DNA from: Ignavibacteria bacterium
GTDB lineage: Bacteria; Bacteroidota; Ignavibacteria; Tepidaquicellales; OLB5
Direction: 5' to 3'
Length of the DNA: 5,659 bases
Assembly: GCA_027492415.1 (NCBI GenBank)
Contig: JAPUEV010000361.1
Span: 1-5,659, forward strand
In this document: positions 1-5,545 of the stretch, one piece after another
Numbering within the stretch: the first letter of the stretch is position 1
Layout: every line of letters starts with the position of its first letter
The notes under the pieces: generated by a model
What the model was told of the DNA's origin: nothing
The model's input: only the letters and a program-made list of their open reading frames with translations
Databases searched by the model: none
Position numbers and translations under genes: made by a program

Positions 1-33
1 AAGGACAACAAGAAGTACAGCAAAATATTTCAT
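1..33 (-). CDS. Possible 5' end of a truncated exported-protein gene
   Basis: An ATG at 33-31 on the minus strand opens a frame that runs off the left edge after 11 codons and reads MKYFAVLLVVL, which looks like the start of a signal peptide or membrane anchor (Met-Lys, then an almost wholly hydrophobic run). There is no Shine-Dalgarno site in front of it, unlike three other genes here. If real, it is divergent from the small acidic gene at 242 and the intervening 208 bp would be a shared regulatory region. A competing reading is the tail of a plus-strand gene in frame 3 (stop TAA at 63-65), which would end NISFVFGLICEKH. With so little sequence neither can be proven, and no function can be given. 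Confidence 0.33.
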   Translation of the reverse strand, partial: MKYFAVLLVVL

Positions 34-107
34 TTGTGTTTGGTTTAATTTGTGAAAAACATTAAGAAAGTTAGTGAAAATTTAGATATTTATCAATATA
101 TGAATAA

Positions 108-148
108 GTTATAAAAATAACGTATAACCGTTAATGGCCAAATTTGGC
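108..148. promoter_or_regulatory. Cluster of inverted repeats, possible operator region
   Basis: Three perfect inverted repeats lie in about 40 bp: GTTAT/ATAAC (108-112 and 117-121, 4-nt loop), TAACG/CGTTA (118-122 and 129-133, 6-nt loop), and the uninterrupted 12-bp palindrome GCCAAATTTGGC at 137-148. They sit about 95 bp before the start codon at 242, a plausible location for regulator binding. The first two are short and in AT-rich DNA, so chance is a real alternative; the third is the strongest. I found no convincing promoter pair in the rest of 66-241. Confidence 0.3.
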
Positions 149-241
149 TGAAAATAGCAAAAGTGTAACCATATTTAATAATGGATTGTTAGTATAGTAT
201 AGAAGATAATTATCAATTAAGTAACTATAACAGGAGTAATA

Positions 242-550
242 ATGAAACTAACCAATAATAAGAAATCAAAACATAAAGATTTGCCAGGATACAAACCCTA
301 TCCGGATAATGAGGATATTTATTCAAGAGATAAAGAAACGGATATTGACCCTGAGAAATTACAGGAGAATTCTGTTAATCCCGGTTCAGAGCTTGAAGAA
401 GATATCCTGAAGAAAACTGATGATAAGCCTGTAAATGATCTTGATGTACCCGGAAGTGAGCTGGATGACGAAGAAGAAAAAACCGGAAACGAAGACGAGG
501 AAAATAACTATTATAGCCTGGGAAGTGATAATAATGATATTAAAGAGTAA
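242..550 (+). CDS. Small highly acidic conserved protein of unknown function
   Basis: This 102-residue protein has 31 Asp/Glu against 14 Lys/Arg and no Cys, Trp or Phe, so it is probably soluble, cytoplasmic and largely disordered. It has no signal peptide or membrane segment. The N-terminus is basic (residues 2-12), followed by a GYKPYPDNEDIYSRD block (16-30). A PGSEL motif occurs twice (47-51 and 70-74), each followed by acidic residues, which suggests an internal duplication. The C-terminal part, with DLDVPGSELDD at 66-76 and EENNYYSLG at 86-94, resembles from memory a family of short Bacteroidetes hypothetical proteins without an assigned role. The start is supported by AGGAG at 232-236, five nt before the ATG. 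The gene stands alone and ends at a strong terminator (579-608). Reality as a gene is well supported; function is unknown. Confidence 0.88.
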   Translation: MKLTNNKKSKHKDLPGYKPYPDNEDIYSRDKETDIDPEKLQENSVNPGSELEEDILKKTDDKPVNDLDVPGSELDDEEEKTGNEDEENNYYSLGSDNNDIKE

Positions 551-578
551 AGATTTAGATCTTTAAACTTAGAACTAT

Positions 579-608
579 AAAAAAAGCCCGTTAATACGGG
601 CTTTTTTT
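579..608. terminator. Bidirectional intrinsic terminator between convergent genes
   Basis: The stem AGCCCG (585-590) pairs with CGGGCT (597-602) around a 6-nt TTAATA loop. It is flanked by seven A on the left (579-585) and seven T on the right (602-608), so it can terminate transcripts in both directions. It lies between the stop of the acidic protein gene (550, plus) and the stop of the T9SS cargo gene (625, minus) and probably serves both. Confidence 0.9.
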
Positions 609-624
609 ATTATTTTAAACTGAT

Positions 625-1887
625 TTATTTTGTTAATACCATTTTTTTAGTATCTACAAAGTTGCCTGCATTTATCCTGTAGAAGTATACACCACTGCTA
701 AGCCTGTCAGCGCTGTAGTTCACCGTATAAACACCGGCCTGCAAAAACTGGTTATTTGCAATTACATCAACTTCTCTTCCTGCTATATCATAAATTCTGA
801 TAGAAACATTTGCTCCATCAGGAAGTGAGAAATTAAATTTTGTTGACGGATTGAATGGATTCGGGTAATTCTGTGATAAAGTAAAAGTATTTGGAACCTC
901 TAATGATATTGGCGCAATACCAACTGTGCTTAATGAAGATGCGATACCTCCATTATTTCTTACTGCCCACATTCTGCTGCCGGTTGCGGCTTTCTGTATA
1001 TGTGTAAATGTGCCTGCCGGAGCAGTGTAATCAGTGGTAAATGTTGTTCCGTTATCAGTAGTCCTGTAAATAAGTGCCGCCTGACGTGTGAACCAGTAAT
1101 TCAGTCCGCTGCCGGTTATACCGGAAACATTGCCTGTACCCGGTGATGTGACAGCTGTCCAGTTTATTCCTGCATTATTTGTAGCCATAAGCTGTGCGCC
1201 GCCAAGCATACCGCTGGTTGTTGTGTTGAACCATAACGCGTATGAATTTGCCTGGGTTGTTGATTGCACCTGCCATGTACCTGATAAGCCGCTAAGAGGT
1301 GAGTAGTATACCCTGCTGTTATTTGTACCAAACCAGATATTGGTTCCGGATACATACATCGAGTTATTCCATCCTGCATCAGAGCCTGCCTGTGCAAGAT
1401 ACATACCGGTGGAATCCCAGTTAACGCCGCCGTTTGTTGTACGCCATAATGACCATCTGCTGCTTACAGGATCACCGTACATTACTCCTGTGGTAGGTGA
1501 TGTCATCCATATCGCATTCAGAAATCCACCAGCCTGAGTAAATACCTGAACCCATGTTAATCCGCCGTTTGATGTACGGTAAACATATGCAGTTGTGGAT
1601 GAACCGGTTACAAGCGCAGTTGTTGAATCAAGAGCGAAAATATTATAAAGATCAAGAGAACTTAATATTCCTGTTCCTGTAGCGTTTATCCAGGTCATTC
1701 CGCCGTCATTTGTTCTGATTACTTTTCCGGCATTTCCGCATACCCAGGCAATGTTATCTGTAACACCTGAAACAGAGTTCAGTGATGTAGTTAAACCTGA
1801 GGTCTGCTCCTGCCATTGCGCGCGCAATGCAGCAGGACCTGCAAGAAATAAAAGCAGCAGTGTGAAGAAACTGATAGTTTTTTTCAT
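625..1887 (-). CDS. Secreted beta-propeller-like protein with T9SS type A sorting domain
   Basis: This 420-residue exported protein is predicted to be cargo of the type IX secretion system. Residues 1-23 form a signal peptide (MKK, hydrophobic core, likely cut after ALRA before Gln24). The body has regularly spaced Asp-box/BNR-like turns: RTNDGGMTW (58-66), RTSNGGLTW (104-112), RTTNGGVNW (149-157), ATNNAGINW (235-243) and RTTDNGTTF (275-283). This fits a sialidase/YCF48-like beta-propeller, but no glycosidase active site is evident, so binding or surface display is more likely than catalysis. Residues 332-420 are the C-terminal sorting domain, with YPNPFNPST at 341-349, SGVYFYRI at 398-405 and the final KKMVLTK; in this family the domain directs export across the outer membrane and is usually removed. 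AAGGAG (1895-1900) lies seven nt before the ATG and fixes the start. No T9SS machinery genes are in the window, and the substrate is unknown. Confidence 0.93.
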   Translation of the reverse strand: MKKTISFFTLLLLFLAGPAALRAQWQEQTSGLTTSLNSVSGVTDNIAWVCGNAGKVIRTNDGGMTWINATGTGILSSLDLYNIFALDSTTALVTGSSTTAYVYRTSNGGLTWVQVFTQAGGFLNAIWMTSPTTGVMYGDPVSSRWSLWRTTNGGVNWDSTGMYLAQAGSDAGWNNSMYVSGTNIWFGTNNSRVYYSPLSGLSGTWQVQSTTQANSYALWFNTTTSGMLGGAQLMATNNAGINWTAVTSPGTGNVSGITGSGLNYWFTRQAALIYRTTDNGTTFTTDYTAPAGTFTHIQKAATGSRMWAVRNNGGIASSLSTVGIAPISLEVPNTFTLSQNYPNPFNPSTKFNFSLPDGANVSIRIYDIAGREVDVIANNQFLQAGVYTVNYSADRLSSGVYFYRINAGNFVDTKKMVLTK

Positions 1888-1922
1888 TTTATATCTCCTT
1901 TATTTATTGAACATAGTTTATT

Positions 1923-1951
1923 AATGTATTTAAATACAATTACTATGCCAA
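1923..1951 (-). promoter_or_regulatory. Candidate promoter of the T9SS cargo gene
   Basis: On the minus strand TTGGCA (1951-1946) is followed after 17 nt by TACATT (1928-1923), reasonable matches to -35 and -10 boxes. The predicted RNA start falls near 1916, giving a leader of about 28 nt that contains the strong ribosome site. A short inverted repeat, TAAAC-TGCT-GTTTA (1956-1969), lies just upstream of the -35 box and might bind a regulator. This is based on pattern only. Confidence 0.35.
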
Positions 1952-2027
1952 TAAATAAACTGCTGTTTAAATGCATTGTAAAATTTTTAATACCGGTAAA
2001 TAGTGACAGAAGTGACGTATAGGGCAT

Positions 2028-2054
2028 AAAAAAAACCTGTTAAGACAGGTTTTT
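2028..2054 (-). terminator. Intrinsic terminator of the DUF3467 gene
   Basis: The arms AAAAACCTGT (2031-2040) and ACAGGTTTTT (2045-2054) form a perfect 10-bp hairpin with a 4-nt loop. The A run at 2028-2035 gives an eight-base U tract in the minus-strand transcript. It lies 21 nt past the DUF3467 stop codon and insulates that gene from the T9SS cargo gene downstream on the same strand. Confidence 0.88.
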
Positions 2055-2075
2055 AAAAGTTTGATATTATTAATT

Positions 2076-2411
2076 TCAGTTTATCTTTTCATCTTTTGGA
2101 TTTATAGCAGGCTGAAAACCGAATCCACCCTGGGGCGGTGCTCCGATTATCTGTATCTCGCCAAACTGATTTTCGAATTTATCGATATTATCCTTAAGCG
2201 CGCCCAGCAGCATTTTAGCGTGCTGAGGGGTCATAATGATCCTTGCGCTGATCTTTGATTTTGGTATTCCCGGTAATACACGGGTGAAATCAATAATAAA
2301 TTCAGCGGGGGAGTGGGATATGATAGCAAGGTTTGAATATATGCCTTCTGCTTCCTTTTCGCCTATTTCTATGTTTATCTGCTGCTGAATGTTGTTTTCT
2401 TCGTTTGCCAT
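2076..2411 (-). CDS. DUF3467 family protein
   Basis: This 111-residue cytoplasmic protein has the family layout from about residue 22 to 88. It shows YSN (25-27), SPAEF (34-38) followed by Asp41-Phe42, a central RIIMTPQHAK segment (57-66), and a closing FENQFGEI helix (79-86). Residues 1-20 are polar, and the tail after 90 is Gly/Pro-rich and probably disordered. DUF3467 proteins are short and widespread in bacteria and archaea; to my knowledge their biochemical role is not established, so I give none. The start is supported by AAGGA (2418-2422), six nt before the ATG, and by a promoter candidate just upstream (2427-2458). The gene appears monocistronic, is divergent from tRNA-Asn and ends at the terminator at 2028-2054. 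Length is normal and no key segment is missing. Confidence 0.92.
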   Translation of the reverse strand: MANEENNIQQQINIEIGEKEAEGIYSNLAIISHSPAEFIIDFTRVLPGIPKSKISARIIMTPQHAKMLLGALKDNIDKFENQFGEIQIIGAPPQGGFGFQPAINPKDEKIN

Positions 2412-2426
2412 AAATTGTCCTTTTTA

Positions 2427-2458
2427 CAAAAATAATTGCAATTTTTAACAGATACAAA
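2427..2458 (-). promoter_or_regulatory. Candidate TTTG / TAnnTTTG promoter of the DUF3467 gene
   Basis: The minus strand reads TTTG (2458-2455), a 20-nt spacer, then TATTTTTG (2434-2427). This matches exactly the Bacteroidetes -33/-7 consensus TTTG-N19-21-TAnnTTTG. Transcription would start only a few bases before the ribosome site, giving a short leader of roughly 12-15 nt. The AT-rich context makes chance matches possible. Confidence 0.45.
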
Positions 2459-2467
2459 GCATTTTTC

Positions 2468-2499
2468 ATTGATTTTATTTGATAGTTTGAATATATTTG
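2468..2499 (+). promoter_or_regulatory. Candidate promoter of tRNA-Asn
   Basis: ATTG (2468-2471), a 20-nt spacer and TATATTTG (2492-2499) match the Bacteroidetes form TTTG-N20-TAnnTTTG with one mismatch. Read as sigma-70-like boxes it is TTGATT-N17-TATATT. The expected start near 2503-2506 leaves about 15 nt before the mature tRNA 5' end at 2520, a sensible precursor leader. The geometry is the same as in the opposing DUF3467 promoter candidate. Confidence 0.5.
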
Positions 2500-2519
2500 C
2501 ATTCTGTAACATTATTTAT

Positions 2520-2593
2520 TCCGAAGTAGCTCAGTTGGTTAGAGCATCTGACTGTTAATCAGAGGGTCGTAGGTTCAAGTCCTACCTTCGGAG
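2520..2593 (+). tRNA. tRNA-Asn (anticodon GTT)
   Basis: A complete cloverleaf of 74 nt. The acceptor stem TCCGAAG (2520-2526) pairs with CTTCGGA (2586-2592). The D stem is GCTC/GAGC (2529-2532, 2542-2545). The anticodon stem TCTGA/TCAGA (2547-2551, 2559-2563) encloses the loop CTGTTAA with GTT at 2554-2556. The T stem GTAGG/CCTAC (2569-2573, 2581-2585) encloses TTCAAGT. The discriminator base is G2593, as expected for tRNA-Asn, and CCA is not encoded, so it must be added after transcription. It decodes AAC and AAU. Confidence 0.98.
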
Positions 2594-2596
2594 CTG

Positions 2597-2623
2597 AAAA
2601 CCGCAATTAATTGCGGTTTTTTT
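2597..2623 (+). terminator. Intrinsic terminator of tRNA-Asn
   Basis: The 16-bp perfect palindrome CCGCAATTAATTGCGG (2601-2616) is flanked by four A on the left and a run of seven T (2617-2623) on the right, forming a standard hairpin plus U tract. It begins four nt after the tRNA discriminator base and ends 25 nt before the start codon of the next gene. Confidence 0.9.
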
Positions 2624-2648
2624 GTAATTCTTCACTACTTTAATATAA

Positions 2649-3053
2649 ATGACAACTATAACCGGAAAATTACATCATGTTGAAATTTATGTTTCTTACC
2701 TGAAAAATTCATCTGAATTTTGGGGCTGGTTCCTGGGAAAACTGGGGTATGAAGTATATTCAAAATGGGAATCTGGTATAAGCTATATTCTGGATGAAAC
2801 ATATATTGTGTTTGTACAGACAGAAGAAAAATATTTAAACGAGCCTTACCACAGATGCAGAACAGGCTTGAACCATCTGGCTTTTCATGCAGGATCAAGA
2901 ACTCATGTTGATGAAATAACAAATGAGCTTCGGAAGAAAGGTATTACAATTTTATATGAAGATAAACATCCTTATGCTGGAGGGGAAAATTATTATGCAG
3001 TATTTTTCGAAGATCCCGACAGGATTAAAGTAGAGTTAGTTGCTCCGGTTTAA
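2649..3053 (+). CDS. VOC (glyoxalase/bleomycin-resistance fold) protein
   Basis: This 134-residue cytoplasmic protein is a single-unit VOC protein with two beta-alpha-beta-beta-beta halves. The first half begins LHHVEIYV (8-15) and the second GLNHLAFHA (73-81). Expected metal ligands are His10, His76 and Glu129 in the closing EDPDRIKVELVAP strand (121-133), so it is probably an active metalloenzyme. The family includes glyoxalase I, thiol-transferase resistance proteins such as FosA, and ring-cleaving dioxygenases; the substrate cannot be read from this sequence. No second acidic ligand of the glyoxalase I type is obvious in the first half, where Gln57 sits near that place. The start is fixed by an in-frame TAA at 2646-2648 directly before the ATG and by the absence of any other Met. 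There is no Shine-Dalgarno site, and it lies 25 nt after a tRNA terminator. Confidence 0.9.
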   Translation: MTTITGKLHHVEIYVSYLKNSSEFWGWFLGKLGYEVYSKWESGISYILDETYIVFVQTEEKYLNEPYHRCRTGLNHLAFHAGSRTHVDEITNELRKKGITILYEDKHPYAGGENYYAVFFEDPDRIKVELVAPV

Positions 3054-3088
3054 TAATTTATAATGTACTGAGAAAAATATTATTTTTA

Positions 3089-4165
3089 TTAAGTAAGATT
3101 TGAATAGTTTGCAGGCAAAATATGGTTTATCAAAAGTTTTTGAAATTTTGAATTCTCTTCAATATGAGGTAAATGCGCAGAATTTTCAAACCAAAACAAT
3201 TCTTTTACAGGGGCATTCAGCAATTTGAAATATTGTTCAGCCAGCATAAATGGAGCTTCATAATCATGCTTTCCCAATATAAAATATACCGGTATTTTTA
3301 AACACAAAGCTTGTCTCCTAAGGTCTACATGCAATAGTTCTGGAAATATTAATTTTACTGATGTAAATATTCCTCTGAAAAAATTGATTTTATCCTTTAA
3401 GCAATATTCCGGAGAGAGTAGAAGATTTTTAAGAACAAGAAAAAAAGCGCCATTTGAACTTCCGTATAGCTCACCCCCGTATTTTCCCAAAAGACGCCGC
3501 TCAGTCATGAATTTTTTCCTCCAATTACCTGTATATGGAGGTTTTCCAATTTCGATAAGCTTTTTGACATCGCTTATCTTATCGGATCTTTTAGCCTGTT
3601 CTAAAGTCCATTCATAGGAAACCAGTTCATTTTCCTTCATATTTGCGATCTGTCCAATTCCGATATACGCGTAGAATAATTCAGGATATTTCTGAATTGT
3701 TAAAATGCCTAATACACTTCCCCACGAATGTCCTGTAAGGAATATTTTTTTATGCCGGAATCGTTTAATGAGCAACTCTGTCAGTTCATGAGCATCAGTC
3801 ACAAAACTGTTTATATTCATAGATGATTTGGGAATAGCTGCTGAAAAGGATTTTCCTGCGCCAAGTTGATCCCAGTAAACTGTGACAAAATGCTTTTCCA
3901 AATCCGGCATATTCCTGCGTAAAAGCCCCATATCAGATGTACCGGGTCCACCATGTAAAAAAAGCATTACCGGATTTGTTTTGTCCTCACCCCGAATGAG
4001 TATCCATTGCTCATTACCTCCCAATTTAACTTTTTCCAGTGAGGTTATGCTTTTCGGTAAACGATTCCCGTTTATATCTTTAAAAGGAATTGTGTAACCG
4101 GGTAAAAAGAATAGTAAAAATATAAAAAATAAAATTATAAATAAGATAATTCCGTAAATCAGCAT
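3089..4165 (-). CDS. Membrane-anchored alpha/beta-hydrolase, prolyl aminopeptidase-like (S33)
   Basis: This 358-residue protein has an N-terminal hydrophobic helix (about residues 2-22) with no clear signal-peptidase site, so it is probably anchored in the inner membrane. The catalytic core follows, with the oxyanion motif HGGPG (71-75), DQLGAGKS (99-106), nucleophile elbow GHSWGS (145-150) with Ser147, Asp301 in GKHDYEAP, and His331 in SAHLPHIEE. The set Ser147-Asp301-His331 is a full triad, and HGGPG plus a helical cap (about 175-285) point to the proline iminopeptidase-like S33 group. Peptidase, esterase or lactonase activity cannot be told apart by sequence alone. The DQRGxG motif common in that group has Leu101 instead of Arg. 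A weak GGAT (4173-4176) lies seven nt before the ATG. It converges on the VOC gene with a 35-bp gap and lies 123 bp downstream of the cytochrome gene on the same strand, with no clear promoter of its own. Confidence 0.9.
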   Translation of the reverse strand: MLIYGIILFIILFFIFLLFFLPGYTIPFKDINGNRLPKSITSLEKVKLGGNEQWILIRGEDKTNPVMLFLHGGPGTSDMGLLRRNMPDLEKHFVTVYWDQLGAGKSFSAAIPKSSMNINSFVTDAHELTELLIKRFRHKKIFLTGHSWGSVLGILTIQKYPELFYAYIGIGQIANMKENELVSYEWTLEQAKRSDKISDVKKLIEIGKPPYTGNWRKKFMTERRLLGKYGGELYGSSNGAFFLVLKNLLLSPEYCLKDKINFFRGIFTSVKLIFPELLHVDLRRQALCLKIPVYFILGKHDYEAPFMLAEQYFKLLNAPVKELFWFENSAHLPHIEENSKFQKLLINHILPANYSNLT

Positions 4166-4288
4166 TTTTATTATCCGGTGTGTTAATCAGTATTAAAGCA
4201 GGAAAAACGATTTTCACCTGTTGTTTTTACTTTTGGGTAGTTAATGCAATAATATTCTTTTTCTAATCATAAAAAATAATAGATACTG
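4166..4288. other. Intergenic gap between cytochrome and hydrolase genes
   Basis: This 123-bp AT-rich gap has only weak signals. A 5-bp hairpin AGATA-CTGT-TATCT (4281-4294) overlaps the cytochrome stop codon and is followed, on the minus strand, by a T-rich run from the A tract at 4271-4276; it could be a poor terminator. I see no convincing -35/-10 pair for the hydrolase. Whether the two genes are cotranscribed cannot be decided here. Confidence 0.3.
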
Positions 4289-5503
4289 TTATCTCTTTGT
4301 TCCAGGCTTATCTTTAGGGTATGATTTATCATCATGGCATTCTGTGCATGCCGGAGTTTTGCTGAAATCATCTTTTAAATGACAGTTATTACACTCCAAT
4401 TCCCTGTGGCTTTCAGAAAAAACAAATCCAATAAGCTTATGGTCAAATGCTGAAGTGAAATTCTTGTGGCAGGATGCGCATTTGTTGCTCAGCTTTTTAT
4501 AAGGCATATTGCTGCCGTGGCACTGTGTACATTCCAGCTTACCATGATATGGGTTCAGGCTCCATCCGCTTGACCTTGCATGATCAAATGATAACATTTC
4601 CTTTTCCTGGTGACACTTCAGGCATTGGTCACCGTAATGGCAATTGATGCAGGGCTTATGATGCTCTTCAATTGTTTTTTCGTTCTTTATAAGTTTATCA
4701 AAATTATTATCATTTTTAGAGCTGTGGCATTTAATGCAGCTTTCCTGGGAGTGGCAGCTTTTACAGTTTATTTTAAACAGCTGAATATGCTCCTGGTGAA
4801 AGAATGTAACCGTTTTGTTAATTCTTGATTTGGTTTGCCATACCAGTTTTACAGGCATAGAAAGCTTAGGTATTGATCTTCCTTTAAGGTCATCAGGCAT
4901 TTGTACTTTTTCTGTTGTTCTTCTTGTATGACACTGGTTATTGCAGCCATTCTCATTGCTCCATTGTTTGTGGCATGTCATACATTGCCTGTGGTAAGCA
5001 GCTTTAAGGTCTGGCAGTGATATTTCATCTCTGCTCCGTTCATTATCGTGGCACTTTCTACAGCTTAAAACCGGACCCGTTGTATTATAATGATGGCATC
5101 CTGTACAGCCATCTGACATTTCAGACATTTTCGCATGGTCACGGTGCGAGAACACAACTCCGTAATAATAATCAGTCATTCCGTCTATTATCACTGTTTC
5201 CGGACCTTCCTCAGGTGAGTGATAAACTGATATCATATCTGTTCTCGGGCAGTCAAGCAGACCCGGATCATTAATGGTAGGATACTCCGCTGCATGGCAG
5301 GATTTGCAATTAAGGGTTTGTTTAACCCGCTCAGAGGGTTTATCAAGAACTTTTTTTACATCAGGCTCCGTTGTGTTTTCAATGCGGAGCGTTTCTGTTT
5401 CCTTAAAGTCACCTTTTAAAGGATGATTTATTTTACCTGCCAGGAAACCCAGGAAAAAAAGCGGTATCAGTATAAAAAATATTTTTTTCATTCCGAATCC
5501 CAT
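4289..5503 (-). CDS. Exported multihaem c-type cytochrome, 13 candidate haem sites
   Basis: This 404-residue electron-transfer protein has an N-terminal hydrophobic stretch (about 8-22) acting as signal peptide or uncleaved anchor, so the haem part lies outside the inner membrane. Twelve CXXCH sites begin at Cys66, 133, 148, 174, 247, 256, 285, 294, 325, 342, 371 and 386. One CX3CH site (Cys187-Cys191-His192) is likely a thirteenth. Residues 110-192 resemble a class III (c3-like) tetrahaem domain, with FSHRDH (118-123) offering distal His ligands. Residues 231-300 hold two CXXCH-X4-CXXCH pairs. Residues 306-375 hold two copies of an FDH...H...LEC..CH module with extra His320 and His366. The first ATG has a stop two codons upstream; Met5 (codon 5491-5489) gives a neater MKK signal peptide and has GGGA six nt before it, so it may be the true start. 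It probably forms a unit with the membrane protein gene 42 nt upstream. The redox partner is unknown. Confidence 0.93.
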   Translation of the reverse strand: MGFGMKKIFFILIPLFFLGFLAGKINHPLKGDFKETETLRIENTTEPDVKKVLDKPSERVKQTLNCKSCHAAEYPTINDPGLLDCPRTDMISVYHSPEEGPETVIIDGMTDYYYGVVFSHRDHAKMSEMSDGCTGCHHYNTTGPVLSCRKCHDNERSRDEISLPDLKAAYHRQCMTCHKQWSNENGCNNQCHTRRTTEKVQMPDDLKGRSIPKLSMPVKLVWQTKSRINKTVTFFHQEHIQLFKINCKSCHSQESCIKCHSSKNDNNFDKLIKNEKTIEEHHKPCINCHYGDQCLKCHQEKEMLSFDHARSSGWSLNPYHGKLECTQCHGSNMPYKKLSNKCASCHKNFTSAFDHKLIGFVFSESHRELECNNCHLKDDFSKTPACTECHDDKSYPKDKPGTKR

Positions 5504-5545
5504 TATTTATTTCGCATATAAAAAGCTTTAAAGCAGACTCCGGGT

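Noticed and set aside
625..1887. Catalytic sialidase call for the Asp-box protein
   Set aside because: Asp-box turns are structural and occur in many propellers; no sialidase arginine triad or FRIP-type motif is visible.
2002..2016. Direct repeat AGTGAC...AGTGAC upstream of the T9SS cargo gene
   Set aside because: Two six-base copies nine bases apart are too short to stand out, and they lie some 50 bp upstream of the candidate promoter.
2569..2593. tRNA-Asn 3' end as an attachment site for an integrated element
   Set aside because: I found no second copy of the tRNA 3' end and no integrase or phage-like gene in the window.
3071..3090. A/T-only hairpin between the convergent VOC and hydrolase genes
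   Set aside because: The stem AAAAAT/ATTTTT has no G-C pairs and a tiny loop, so it is not a credible terminator.
4610..4828. Open frame of 72 codons on the plus strand inside the cytochrome gene
   Set aside because: It is opposite a gene with 13 haem motifs and has no ribosome site or recognisable features, so it is a shadow frame. The same applies to the open frames inside the T9SS, DUF3467, VOC and hydrolase genes.
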